A stretch of DNA of 55,680 nt from contig BLJB01000417.1 in assembly GCA_013423325.1 (NCBI GenBank), positions 1 to 55,680 on the forward strand. Reading direction: 5' to 3'. Below are positions 9,857-21,561 of the stretch, piece after piece. Under the pieces are notes generated by a model that worked only from the letters and a program-made list of their open reading frames with translations, ran no database searches and was not told where the DNA came from. Position 1 is the first letter of the stretch, and the number at the start of each line of letters is the position of its first letter. A program made the translations under genes and the position numbers. Source of the stretch: Usnea hakonensis. Taxonomy: Eukaryota; Ascomycota; Lecanoromycetes; Lecanorales; Parmeliaceae.

Positions 9857-12800
9857 AATCTCTAAATTAACGTTAAAAAATACGAATTCGATATTATAGA
9901 GATTATATTTCTTAGTATTATTATTTTAGAATAAGGACTTTATATAGATCTATTAAAGATTTAAGCTATAGTTAATTAGAAATAGTTTATTAATCTTAAA
10001 AAAAGCTAAGCTTTTATAGATTTTATTAATTTCTACTACCGCTTTATATATAACTTCTTAAAGATCGTAAAGCTACTCGCTAATCTTATATATAAAGATA
10101 AACCTTTTATATAATCGGAAGCTTATATATAGATATTTAAAAGATTAAAAGTTACGGTAATCTTTACTCTAGTATTATAATATTTCGACCCGTAAAAGTA
10201 AGCGATTCTAGAGATCGATACTTCTAACTTTATTACTAAAGGTATACTATTTTAATTTAATAATAATAGAATCCTATATCCTATTATATATTATAGTAAG
10301 AGTATAATCGTTATCGAGTATAATTATTATATCTATAATAAAGAACTTTTTATAATTATTAGATATTTCGAATAATAGTATTCTAAACTAGAATTTATTA
10401 AGCTTCTAATTTAAATCTTTATTAATTATTAAGCCTTAATAATCTTTATAACTACTAAAGACTTAAGTCGTTAGTAAGTATAGTATCTAGATATCTTATT
10501 CGAGTTTAACTTTTAAGTTATTTTTTAATCTAGTAAGTATAACGAGAAAGCTAATACCCTAATACGTATATTTAGCTCGATATTAATTAATAAGGCTAAC
10601 CTAAGATTATAGTAATAATAATAGATTATATTAACTCTCGATTATATTAATATCAGTTATACTTCCGAAATTAATTCTATATTTAAAAAGATCGTAGTCG
10701 TAAATAAGATAAATATTATTTATACGGAGTACCGCGATACAATAGTTATAAATAAGATAATTTTATATAAAGTTAATTTAAAAGATTATTAGATAATAGA
10801 TAGGGTCCTTTATTAGACCGGTCTCCTCTAGATATTAGAAGAATTACGAATAGACCTCCTTAGGAAAATCTATAACTAATACTTAACTAACTATCTAGAA
10901 TAATAGCGTATAGTTAAATTATTTTACTAGTATTATTACTAGCCTAATTATATTATAATTATTAAGTAGTTTATATAGAACTACGTATATTACTATTATA
11001 ATAAGATAATATATTAGAAGAAACGCGGTCTCCTTTAACTTTTATCGATCCCCTAAAAGAGGTAGTAGAATATAATAATAGACTTTATTAAAGATCTCCT
11101 TTTATTTAAAGGTTTTAATATTATTTATATCTTAGTCGACTATCTTATTAAGGAATAATATTATATTTCTTACTATTTTAATAATAGCGGTATCTCTATA
11201 GAGAAAACGGTTTAGATATTAATATAGAATATCTTTTATTTATATAGAATTCCGCTATTAGTTATTTTAGATTACGGACCCTAGTTCGTATCTATTATTT
11301 AGAAAGCTATATATAAACGCTTAGGGATTTAATCTAACTTATTAATAATATACTACCCCGAAACTAATAGTTAGTCTAAAAGGGCTAATTAAGAGATTAA
11401 AAAAGATCTATATATATACTATAATTATATATAGGATAACTAGATTAAATAGGTTCTAATAATTAAATTTAGCGATAATAGTAATTTTAGTATAATTACT
11501 AATATAACCCTATTTTATATAAATAAGAGCTTTTACCCCTATATAAGCTTCTCGCCTAACTCGACGAATTACGAATCTACTTATAAATATCTTTAGGCTA
11601 AAATTATTAATAATATTACTACTAGAATAGAAGAGATCGTTAATTTTAGTCGAGCTATAATTACTACTAGCTAAATAAGTATAGAGCTCTAAACTAATAA
11701 GTACTACTAAGAGTCTCTATTTAAAGAAGGCGATCTTATTATATTATCTATTAAGAATATTAAGATAATATACCCCTATAAAGATCTTAATCTTAAGTAA
11801 TTAGATCTATTTAAGATCCTTACTTAAATTAGTACGTTATATTATCTAGATCTCTCCATGAGTATAAGTTACTTAGGTATAACTTTCTACTCTTTACTAT
11901 TTACTTTATATCTAAATAATTCTTTTCCTAGCTAAATTATCCCCCTATCTAACCTAATTATACTTAACGGACTATTAGAATACAAGGTAGATAATTTACT
12001 AGACTCCTATATATACTATAGCTACCTATAATATCGAGTTAAGTAGTCGGGTATAGATAATAATAATACGTAGTACTATATTAACGCCGGAGAATTTAAT
12101 AATACTATTAATATAGTTAAAGATTTCTTTAAAAAGTATCTTAGAATACTTAAAAATCTAGACCGGACTATCTATATCTCTACTAATATAACTAATCGAG
12201 GTCGTAAGAAAGTCTTTACTATTATAGCTAATAATACCCCGAATAAGTCTCTTACTAGAGCGGTAAGCTCTATTAAACTAATATCAATTAACTCTACTAT
12301 CCGCCGAAGCGAGCGCCTATATAACTACTAGAGTTTAGTTATATATACCCTACTAATTCTAGTACCCTTAGGCTTCGATCCCTCTAATCGTATAAGCCCC
12401 TATTAGAGTAATTAACTATATATATAGTTTAGCCTAAACCGGGCCTTATAGAAGTATATATATAACTAGAAAAATATTTACTAATTAAAATATTATCTCT
12501 ATATATATCTACTAATTTTATTTTAGTTAAAATTTAGTATATACTCGTTATATTATATAAAAAATTTTTAAAATACCGCTTTTTTATAAAATATAGAATT
12601 TTTATATAGTATATTTAGGGTAGAAATAAGTATTATAATATAATTTAGCTATTTTTAAAAAAATCCGATCTTATAGAAATCTAATTATTTATCTTAATTA
12701 CCCTACGTTCGGATTTTACCTAAACTACCCGGATTTCGTACTAATTATATTAGGGTTTTTTAATCTACTAACTTTAAAATTCGTTATATCTTAGATTTAA

Positions 12801-12904
12801 TTAATTCGCCTAGAAAAGCTAGATTTAATTTTTTTATCTTAACTATTTAATATTCGTCTTTATAGTTATAACCCGAAGATTATTTTTACTCTTATAATCT
12901 AGAG

Positions 12905-13078
12905 TTTAAAGTTTATCTTAACTACCCGGATATTAAATTTTATCTTAATTATCCGGATATTAAATTTCACCTTAACTATTCGGCTCTTAGGTTTACGGTC
13001 GCTATTCGGATCTTATAGTTTACGTTAGCTACCCGGACGTTAGTTTTTATAATAGTTACCCGGATTTTAATTTCTTTA
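12905..13078 (+). repeat. Degenerate 26-27-bp minisatellite in the 3' region of the outer element
   Basis: About six units of the form taactacccggatattaaat repeat in tandem, each with a CCGGA or TCGG core every 26-27 bp. Weaker copies extend upstream to about 12700. It lies between the chromodomain relic and the insertion point of the inner element, where 3' untranslated repeats are common in fungal retrotransposons. Confidence 0.6.
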
Positions 13079-13083
13079 CTTCT

Positions 13084-13328
13084 TATTAAGGTTCGGACTA
13101 AGATCTACGGGCGTACGACTTAGTATTAATAATTTAGCTTATTAACTATAGTAGAGGCTAGTTATATAAGACGAATACGAAGAGGAAAGAAAGAGAAAGA
13201 GAGTTCGCTCGAGAGATTTACTTCTTAAATACCCGTTCCCCGTACGCTAGTAATTAATATATATATTTAGAAAGAGTAAATACGAATTTAAATATTATAT
13301 ACTATATATATATTAAGAAACTATAATA
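13084..13328 (-). repeat. 3' LTR of the inner element
   Basis: 245 bp and fully RIP-converted, ending CTATAATA where the other copy reads CCGTGACA. It aligns with 19125-19369 and is preceded by CTTCT. Confidence 0.88.
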
Positions 13329-13349
13329 GTACCCCTCCCCTAAGATTAA

Positions 13350-16300
13350 ACTCTAGACGATTTAGATTTAGTACTTTCTAAGCGGGTCGATAAAAATAAG
13401 TTATCCTCTAGATCGGAATTAGACTCTATATTAAAATCGTTAGAATTTTCTTTATATACGACCTAAATAGTATAGCCGGTACGTTCTAGATATTATTTAA
13501 AGTAGTTATCTAGGGCCTTAGAGACTATATAAATATATTTAAGAGATTCTTAAATATAATAGTAGATATCTTTCTATTTAATTCTAAACTTTAAGATACC
13601 CCGCTCTATTTTACTATTCTTAATTAACTCGATTATCTAGATATCTCGATTTTAGGTATTAAGGGAAAGAAACGGAACTAGTAAGACTTAACTAGATACT
13701 AAATTAAAAGTTATAGATTATAAAAGATTAGTATAAAAAACGTTATAATAGAACTAACTTAGAGAGAGCTCTAGTTAATAAATATAGATACTAATACTTT
13801 TAATAATAAAGAAGGGCCCCTCGAATTTCTTTAAAAGCTTTTTAAAGATACGCTAAAATTATAGATTTCTAATATCTAGCTATACTAAGTTACGGGCTTA
13901 GTATTTAGATATAGATTAATAGTTTTAATTAGTAAATTCTTTTTAGGAGGCTTAGATAAGCGTTATCTAGATATATGTAGTTTTATTAATATAATCTATT
14001 TATAGGGCGAAGCTATTAGCGTATAGCTAATTTTTAAGTTATTAATAATTTATAATATAATTCTTTTAATAGGAGTTTAATTTAAAGTCTATATAAGAAT
14101 ATTAGCCCGAGTTTATAAAGAATAAGGTAAACTAGGTAGCTTTTAAGAGATAGTTATTAGTAGCGAATTTAGCCGAAAAGAACTATTTTATCTAGTCGTC
14201 TTAAAGAAAGTTTATAAAGATCTATAGATATTATTTTAGTACTATATTAGCTCGCTTAATCTATCTATCTATTTCTAGATAAAAGATAGTAGAGAGGCTA
14301 GCTTTAATCCTATAATAAGTATATAATTTATACTAAAAATAACTCTTAAATTATATACCCCGATTAGTAATAAAATTATAAAGGAGACCGTAGTTCTTCT
14401 AGATATAAAGATAGAAGGTATAGGCCGTATCTTTAATTATAATTCTATTTATAAAGATATACTTAACTATTTTTATTAACCGGTCTATAATAATAAGAAT
14501 ATTAATATATTCTTAGCCGTAGTAGTTAATACTTAAGGGTAGGCCGATAATAAAATCTATTAAAATATAGGCCTATTATCTCTATAATATAAATAGAGGC
14601 CTTAATAGTTCTAAGTACTTCTTATAGAAGACTTTAATATAGGCGTAATTATAATAATTAGCGATAAATTATTTTATAAAGTTAGAGATTCCCGGCTAGT
14701 AGTAGAAGTAGATTAGAGTCTTATAGATTTTAATATAGCCTAAATAGCTAGCTATAGATATATTATAAATAAGTTTAATAAGACGTAAGTATAATTTATT
14801 ATTATTAAAAATAAAGAGCCTATCTTTAAAGTAGACTCTATTATTATATAGTATATATTTTAATAGAGGGAAATCTTTTAGCTTTTAGATATTTATTTAT
14901 AAGGCGTTAATTATAATCTAGACTTACTCGCTATCTATATAGGCTAATTAAATAGTATCTTCTAAGTCTAGTTTAGCTTTCGAGTTAAGTTAAAGCTTAT
15001 CTAGCTCTAATTTAGAGGCTAAAATAATAGATTATAAGGCTCCTCTATTTTAGATAGATATAAGAAGGGCTACTCGAATTATAAGAATATCCTTTTTTCG
15101 GGCTAGAATTTAGATATCTAAGTTTTCGAGTTTTAGAATTATTTACTATTAGAGACTTTAATTCTTTTAGGGCTTAGTTTAGTAAGTTAAGATATCTACC
15201 CGCTAGTTTAGAATATCTAAATAATAAATAATCTTAAAGTTAAACCTAGAGAGGAACTTAAACTAGTAAGCTTAATAATAGTTTAGAAGCTTAGTTAATA
15301 TAAAGTATTCTAGATTCTTATAGTTAAAAATTATAAATATAGACTTTTAGATACCTTTAAGCTTAAAGCGCTAGAATTTAAAAGTCTAAATAGTTATTAA
15401 AAGTTCTTTATTATAGATTTTATAATTATACTCCGCGGGGGATATCTTAATTAAAAAATATATAATAGGCCTAAGGGCCCCTTAAAGGTTATACTAGAAT
15501 ATAATTTTTATTATAATTTTATTCGAAATATCTATCTTAACGATAATCTACTTATTTAGGTTAAAGTAGAGTAGGATAGGTATAATAATAAAAGCGAGTT
15601 TTAGAGATTTAAAAGTCTTATTATATCTAGAAGTCTATTAGAACTAGACTCCTTTTTTAGTAAGCTTCGTAAATAGTTTAGTAAGTAGTAAAAATCCTCT
15701 AATAAATTATTAATAGAAGTTTATAAAGTTTAGAAAAGCTTATACGTCCTTTATATAGATAAGGATAGACTATTTAATAACTACTAAAAGCTTATCCGGA
15801 TCTATATTAATATTATAGATTATAATAATTAACTCTAAATAATATACTTTATCTATACTAAAGGCGTATTTATTAATATTAATTTAAAGCCCTATTTCGC
15901 GAAGCCTAGTAAGTACGAGCTTAATATACTAAGTATATTTAACCTTAAAATTACTATAGATTAGAATATCGTTAATATAAGTAGTATAAAAATTATCTAG
16001 ATACTTATATAGAAGGTTATTTATATATTTTTAGAATATTAATAGAGTTTTATAGAGTCTAAAATTTATAATAAGTAACTCGTAAAGTCTATAATATATC
16101 TAAAAAGTAGTTTTCTACTTTTCTTCTAAAACTACTATTCTAATCTTATTAAATATCGCGATAATATCTAGCTTAATAAAGTACTTTATATAATAGATCC
16201 TAGTTAAGATTTCTTAAATTAAGAGTATTAAATACTAATTTTTAATTATAATAATATTTAGGGCCTAATAATTAATATAAAGGCGTAATCTACCCCTTAG

Positions 16301-18470
16301 CTTATAAACGAAGAGAATCGGGGATATAGCTAAAGACTTATTTAGATAAATAAAATCTTTTATAAAATTATTATCTAAGAATTTCTTAAATACCTCTAAT
16401 TTATTTATAGATATATTATAAAAAAAGCCGAATAGGGGTATCTTATTAGATTCTAATTTAATTTTATAATCGATTTTATAGTAGAGAGAAAGTTTATTAG
16501 CTTTAATCTAAAAAAAGATATCTAGAAAGTTATAGTATTCTTTAGAGAATATAGAGCTAGAGTTAATCTAGATCTTAAATCTTAAAGTCTTTTTAATATC
16601 TTTTATAGTAGCTATAAAGACCTCGATCCCTAGTTTTTTATTTAGAAGCGCGAAGGGTACGACCCTAATTAGATAGATTAATAAGAGTTTAGACTTAGAA
16701 TTTAGAGATAGTTAAAAGAATTTAATAACTTATAAAGTAATTATAATAAGGTTTATATAGAGTCTAGCCTATCTTTACTAGTTACTAAGATAGCGGGTTA
16801 AGACGCTAGAGAGAGACCTAATTTCTAAAAAAGTAAGTACTAGAACTTTACTAGATAGAAATAAAAGGCTAGAACCTTTAATAGACTCTAGAGCTACTCT
16901 CTTAAAGAAGAGTATATTCCTATTTACTCTAAAATAAAGATTAACCTTATACTTCTCTATTTATAGAAGGTCGATAATAATATTCTAGTCTAAGAGGTCT
17001 ATAATATAGAAGGTAGTCTTAATTAGAGAGTAGCTAGATATAACGAATCTATAACTAGTTATATAGATAATAGGACTAAAAGCGGTAGGCTTTTTATTAA
17101 ATCTATCTAGATTTCTAGAGATATTAAGGGGGGTTAAAGATAGATTCTTATTTCGCGTATAAATAATATTAATAAAACTTTTAGAAAAAACTTTAATATT
17201 ATATAGTATTTTAACTATATAATCTATTTTATTAGAATTTACTCTATATACTAATATAAGAGTACTATTTAGATAAGGCTCTAGAATTAAGACTTTTAAA
17301 ATACTAGATCTTAACTTTAAGGGAGATTATTTATTAACTAATAATCTCTATATATAATAATATATAGAGATTATACTTTTTTTAACTTATCTATAATTAC
17401 TAGTACTAGGGGTACGATTATAATTATTTTAATACTAGTATAATTAGCTAGTTTCTTTTCGTAATCCGTAATATAATAGCCTAATATACTATAGTAAAGA
17501 TAGAGGTTAAGATCTTATTAGTATTATTTCTCTATAGAGGTTAGAGGCCTATAGGGCTTAGAATCTATTTTAAATAAATCTATTATTATATTTCTATTAT
17601 TAGTAGAGATATAGATAGCCTAGCTATTAATATATATATATACTACTAGCGTAATAATACTCGTATTCTAGCGATTCGCCTTAGAGTCTAATTTCGTAAA
17701 TTACTTCCGAAGCTAATATTCCCTAATATCTTAATATTAATATTCTTTAACTAACTAGTTAAAAGTAAGCTAATAGACTTTAACGCTAACTAGGTAGCTA
17801 GCGAGCTTCTAGTATAGACTATTCTATAGATAGAATTTTAATATTTCTTTATTAAAGTTAATATCGTCGATCTTAATAGTAAATAGTAAGAGGTATTTAA
17901 TAAATAACTTATTAATCTAATATAAGTTTATATTAGGGAACCGAATATGGATCGAGTAATAGTATTTGAGTATTAGTATAACGAGAATATTAGCTATGTA
18001 GAAGCAATAGTGCAAATGCACTACAAGAAATCATTGTGCGCAATACTAAGGCGCTAGGCCAAAAGAGGCTTAGCGCGTCTCCGCAGATTATAAAAAAGAG
18101 GTGTTAGGGTGAAACCATAATAGTTTATAATATAATATTAAGCGGTATTTCGTTTATTCGTATCTTTAAAGGCTAGCCGTAGGGCTATAATAAGCTACTT
18201 AATATCTCTAATATAGATCGGGCTATTCTTATTTATTTTAGAGTAGATCTAGTCTACCGCCTTACCCTCTAGTCGCCTATAGATATACTTTATTTAGAAG
18301 GCGTTAGTAGAGTACTAGTCGATATTATCTTTAAGCTTAAACTTAAGTTTTATAATCTATTACTTTAAAGTTACGTAATTCCCTAAGTATATAGGCGGAT
18401 CTAGGACCCTTAATAAATATTTAATAATATTAGAGTTAACTAAGATAGTACTTATATTAAGTAAATAGAT
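13350..18470 (-). pseudogene. Ruined gag-pol of the inner Ty3/gypsy element
   Basis: Minus-strand landmarks survive between stops. Near 15990-15950 there is YINDILIYS, the YxDDILIYS reverse-transcriptase core with one Asp turned to Asn by RIP. Near 14790-14600 there is the integrase HHCC region, with a GYIKIYKTL..Y.YY.PGI..F block and the paired-cysteine positions altered. The gag region lies to the right (about 17000-18470) but is not readable. Confidence 0.75.
17941..18118. other. Non-RIP island with two hairpins inside the inner element
   Basis: This stretch of about 180 bp keeps many CpA and TpG dinucleotides while both sides have almost none. It contains a perfect palindrome TAGTGCA-AA-TGCACTA (18008-18023) and a stem GCGCTAGGCC/GGCTTAGCGC with a 6-nt loop (18051-18076). 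No reading frame and no clear target duplication were found. It may be another small insertion younger than the RIP events. Confidence 0.45.
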
Positions 18471-18515
18471 AAGCTATCTATTTAAGTCTCTAATTTAAGT
18501 CTAGAAGTTATTAGT

Positions 18516-18766
18516 TGTCACGGCATGCGGGTGGTAGTACCGCTAACCGGTAGGCCAAAAGACCAAAAGAGCCCNNNNNNNNNNNNNNNNNNNNNNNNNN
18601 NNNNNNNNNNNNNNNNNNNNNNNNNNNNNNNNNNNNNNNNNNNNNNNNNNNNNNNNNNNNNNNNNNNNNNNNNNNNNNNNNNNNNNNNNNNNNNNNNNNN
18701 NNNNNNAAGAGCCCCGGACCCCGCTAAGGCAGGGGTCCTCCACTAACACACTACTTGTTCGTGACA
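18516..18766. mobile_element. GC-rich LTR-bounded insertion (solo LTR or short element) around the assembly gap
   Basis: The segment starts TGTCACGG and ends CGTGACA and is flanked by a perfect 5-bp duplication TTAGT (18511-18515 and 18767-18771). Its visible parts are GC-rich and not RIP-mutated, unlike the host element. The middle is 132 N. The real length is unknown, so it could be a solo LTR or a collapsed larger element. Confidence 0.8.
18575..18706. other. Assembly gap (132 N)
   Basis: 132 undetermined bases. The sequence AAGAGCCC stands immediately before the gap and again immediately after it, which suggests a collapsed repeat or failed overlap at this point. Confidence 0.95.
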
Positions 18767-19124
18767 TTAGTACTATCTTTTATCTTCTTCTATTAGCGTT
18801 CTAATTATTTAATAGTATTAATTTCTAATTAGTTATATTTAGCTTTTAGATTATAAATAGCTTCGCCGTTATAATTAAAAACTATTTCTAATATTCTCTA
18901 AAATTAGTCTAGATTCTCGTTAATAGCTTTAACTAAGGCTTAGTTATTATTTAGGCCTCCTAAGATAGCTAATATTATATCTTTAGAGATTAGTTCGAGT
19001 TAGTCTTAACTAGTCGACTAGGAGATACTATTAGGCGTTAATATTAACCTAAAGAACTAAGAGAAATTACGAGATATAATAATAAGATATAGTAATAATA
19101 CTATAATAAGAGTAATATTCGTAA

Positions 19125-19369
19125 TATTAAGATTTAGACTAAGATCTATAGACGTATAATTTAGTATTAATAATTTAGCTTATTAACTATAATAGAGGCT
19201 AGTTATATAAGACGAATACGAAGAGGAAAGAAAGAGAAAGAGAGTTCGCTTAAGAGATTTACTCCTTAAATACCTATTCCCCACACGCTAGCAATCGATA
19301 TATATATTTAGAAAGAGTGAATGCGAATTTGAATGTCACATACTATGCATGTATTAAGAAACCGTGACA
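19125..19369 (-). repeat. 5' LTR of the inner element, only partly RIP-mutated
   Basis: 245 bp ending CCGTGACA and followed by the target copy CTTCT. About 90 bp at this end (19280-19369) keep CACACG, GCAATCG, GAATGTCACATACTATGCATG and other CpA/TpG sites that are all converted in the partner LTR at 13084-13328. Confidence 0.88.
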
Positions 19370-19437
19370 CTTCTATTACCCTAAGTTCAAATTTTTAATA
19401 AAGACTTAGGACAAGTCTTTTTTAGAGGGGGGGGTAA

Positions 19438-19582
19438 TATTAGGATATATAATACGTCTTAGCGCTAGCCTAAAGGGATCTCTACTTAAGGCGGATTTTT
19501 TATATCTTAGATATTCTCTCCTTAGATTTAATATCTTATTACTATATCTACGTTATACTTTAAGTCCGTATCGATCCTAACA
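19438..19582 (+). repeat. 3' LTR of the outer element
   Basis: Starts TATTAGGA (RIP form of TGTTAGGA), ends TCCTAACA, follows a polypurine tract and is followed by the target copy TAGAG. Confidence 0.9.
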
Positions 19583-20142
19583 TAGAGGTACTTATAGCCT
19601 AAAAAGTATATCGAAAAAAGGTCGTTTTACTAGGTCTAATACGAATACGAGGGTAAAATATAGAAGTTTTAAGCTAGAAAGCGGGTATTTTATACTTTCG
19701 GAAGTCTTAGCGCTATTTATTATAAGGATAAGCTCTATATAGCGATATTTTTTTACTTATCGAGTATATCGCTATAACTAGTATTTACTATAGTAGGCTT
19801 TTTAAATAGGTAGTCTTATTATACTTAGAAGTAAACTAGTAATATTTATATAAGTAAGATAAGATTATATAATATATATATTCTAAAATACTCTTTAAAA
19901 ATTAAGATATTTTATTTATCTTAGAAAAAGAGTAGATATAATTATATTAAAATTATAGTAGAAGTTAAATAGATTAAGTATTTAGTTATAATTAAATAGA
20001 ATTATAATTATAGTAGTTTAATTATAAGTATTTAATATAAGAAGAAGAAGATAATTAGATTTAATAAACTTAAGACTATAGGGCTAGATCTAGATCTTAA
20101 TAGAAAAGAACTAGATTTTATAGAATTAGAAAGATAAGTATA
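19583..20142. other. RIP-mutated relic DNA right of the nest
   Basis: AT-rich with no open frame. It contains the same AGCGATAT-type motif as 5700-5872, so it is the other half of the relic split by the outer retrotransposon. Confidence 0.6.
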
Positions 20143-20307
20143 TGTTACGAATATCCTCCACAGGATATGTGCGGAGCCTTATAGGGCTTAGCGAGCCTTG
20201 GCATTGCGGCTATAAGGAGGATTCCTACTATAGATACTCTTTCTTACATACACACATTACATAGATTATATCCATACATATGACACCACTCATATCGTTT
20301 CATGACA
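20143..20307 (+). mobile_element. Solo LTR, family A copy 1
   Basis: 165 bp, starting TGTTACGA and ending CATGACA, with a perfect 5-bp target duplication GTATA at 20138-20142 and 20308-20312. It shares ordered blocks with 20377-20559, among them ATCCTCCACAGG, ATAGGGCTTAGCG, CCTTGGCATTGCGG and TAGATACTCTTTCTT. Orientation is arbitrary because no internal region remains. Confidence 0.85.
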
Positions 20308-20376
20308 GTATATATATAAGATAAGTAAAAGATAAGATGAAATTATAATAAATAGTTTCTAATAATAGTTTCGAAT

Positions 20377-20559
20377 TGTTACGGATTTCCTCCACAGGCC
20401 ATGGGCCATGGGCCATGAGTCTCATAGGGCTTAGCGCCTTGGCACCTTGGCATTGCGGGCCTCGTGAGGAGGATTCTCCCTGTAGATACTCTTTCTTCCA
20501 GATAGAGGTTTACCACCAAAATCATACCATACAATATCACTCATATCGTTCCCTTAACA
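20377..20559 (+). mobile_element. LTR, family A copy 2, abutting a gene
   Basis: 183 bp, starting TGTTACGG and ending CTTAACA, homologous to 20143-20307 but less mutated. A triplicated GGGCCAT motif lies near its start. No matching target duplication is visible (CGAAT on the left, AACAG on the right), so one side is probably rearranged. It happens to be open in the frame of the downstream gene. Confidence 0.7.
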
Positions 20560-21506
20560 AACAGGCGGAGTCAAATCAGTCGGAAGTTTTTGCAAGGTTC
20601 GCAGATTACGCCAAGGTCAATTGCCAGAGGCTTGTTAAACTGAACGGCGAATACGAATTTCAAAAATACAAATGGAACGAAGTAGTCGAGAAGCTTGACA
20701 TAGAAGATCACATTTATGCGGTATGGCAGCTCCAAAGCAGCCAAGAACCGGAAGCTCCCTCTCATGAATTGGTACCTGAACCAACAAGACCCATCCGAGA
20801 CTCACTAGCAAGTGCAATGACCAAGCTGGGCGAGAATGATATGGACCAAATGTTTTGGGAAATCCGATTGTATGCCCAAAGGAACACGAAAATGCACAGC
20901 GGTATACTTGACCTCAGAGGTCAAGCGAAGTACGACGAGGTCCTCGAGATGATAAGAAAAGATATTGATACGATTGGAGATTTGTTACCTGCAGAGAAGA
21001 GTGAAGATATCAAAAGATACAGGAAAACAGTGATTCGATATCGACGAAAATGGTGAGAAGAAAAAGAAGTGGAAGGCCAAAGAATAGAGCTCAAAAAGAA
21101 CAACATTGCGCTGGACCGTGAGACGAAGGTCCTCAAAGGGGCGACCGAAGATGTCAAGAAGGCATCGAATCCAAAAGAATCAGCGACAGAGGCGCTGAGG
21201 TCTATCATAAATGCTATCGCAGAACAAATCGCAGAGCAAAAACCATTAATCGAAGACTCAAATCAGAAGATCAAAGCGATCGGAGAGGCTGTCGCATCCG
21301 CATCAGATATCAACAAGACGCAAAAGCGTGTTTTGTCTAACGCGTCTTTGGAAGACCAGGATCATAAACGCCAGCGTCGAGATAACGAGGAGGAATTTAC
21401 GGAGTTTTTTGGTGGGTTCGACGCTGACGCTGAATTCATTGCCATCTTGGGCACTGCACCCTGTAAGGCAGAAATGTTAGTCCTTTGTGACGGCATACAC
21501 TTTTGA
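20415..21506 (+). pseudogene. Hypothetical coiled-coil protein gene, 5' end replaced by an LTR and split by a TGA stop
   Basis: The frame from the LTR (first ATG 20415) runs through host sequence to a TGA at 21054-21056 and then reopens in the same frame to 21506. The protein is charged and helical. The region around 21090-21320 looks like a coiled coil (ELKKNNIALDRETKVL, then repeated AEQ/EQIAEQ). A basic KRQRR cluster precedes an acidic C-terminus, suggesting a nuclear protein. GTGAGA at the stop could be a splice donor, but no acceptor at a plausible distance restores the frame. I do not recognise the family. It is likely decayed, with the true N-terminus lost to the LTR. Confidence 0.5.
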
Positions 21507-21561
21507 TTTCGTACTGTTGGAGACGGCGGAGAAAGGAGCGGAGTGAAAAGATTATGAGGGT

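Larger units (their letters stand above)
6500..12360 (+). pseudogene. Ruined gag-pol of the outer Ty3/gypsy chromovirus
   Basis: No frame is open, but family landmarks survive between RIP stops on the plus strand. Near 9100-9190 there is a reverse-transcriptase block (KK..S.LRF...Y.KLNALTK.N). The primer-grip and YLDD regions follow to about 9450, where the miniature element interrupts. RNase H and integrase segments lie at about 9900-11700. A chromodomain-like stretch with YRVK.SGY followed by TW-like codons lies at about 12010-12110. This order (RT, RNase H, integrase, chromodomain) marks a chromovirus. The changes are C to T before A and G to A after T. Confidence 0.8.
13084..19369 (-). 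mobile_element. Inner Ty3/gypsy LTR retrotransposon, RIP-inactivated, nested in the outer element
   Basis: Direct repeats of 245 bp (13084-13328 and 19125-19369) are bounded by TATTAAG (from TGTTAAG) and CCGTGACA or its RIP form. The perfect 5-bp target duplication CTTCT lies at 13079-13083 and 19370-19374. A polypurine tract on the minus strand (13330-13339 complement, AGGGGAGGGG) abuts the 13084 LTR, so the element reads leftwards. The RT precedes the zinc-finger integrase, placing it in Ty3/gypsy and not Ty1/copia. Length is about 6.3 kb, including a later 251-bp insertion. Confidence 0.9.
5873..19582 (+). mobile_element. Outer Ty3/gypsy LTR retrotransposon, RIP-inactivated, hosting nested insertions
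   Basis: Terminal direct repeats of about 150 bp (5873-6022 and 19438-19582) begin TGTTAGGA or its RIP form and end TCCTAACA or TCCTAATA. They are flanked by a perfect 5-bp duplication TAGAG at 5868-5872 and 19583-19587. A polypurine tract (AGAGGGGGGGG) sits just before the 3' LTR, fixing the plus orientation. Removing the inner element and the miniature element leaves about 7.1 kb, normal for a fungal chromovirus. CpA and TpG are nearly eliminated throughout and every frame is closed. Confidence 0.92.

Noticed and set aside
18525..18767. Open frames across the assembly gap on both strands
   Set aside because: They consist mainly of undetermined bases and lie inside an LTR-bounded insertion.
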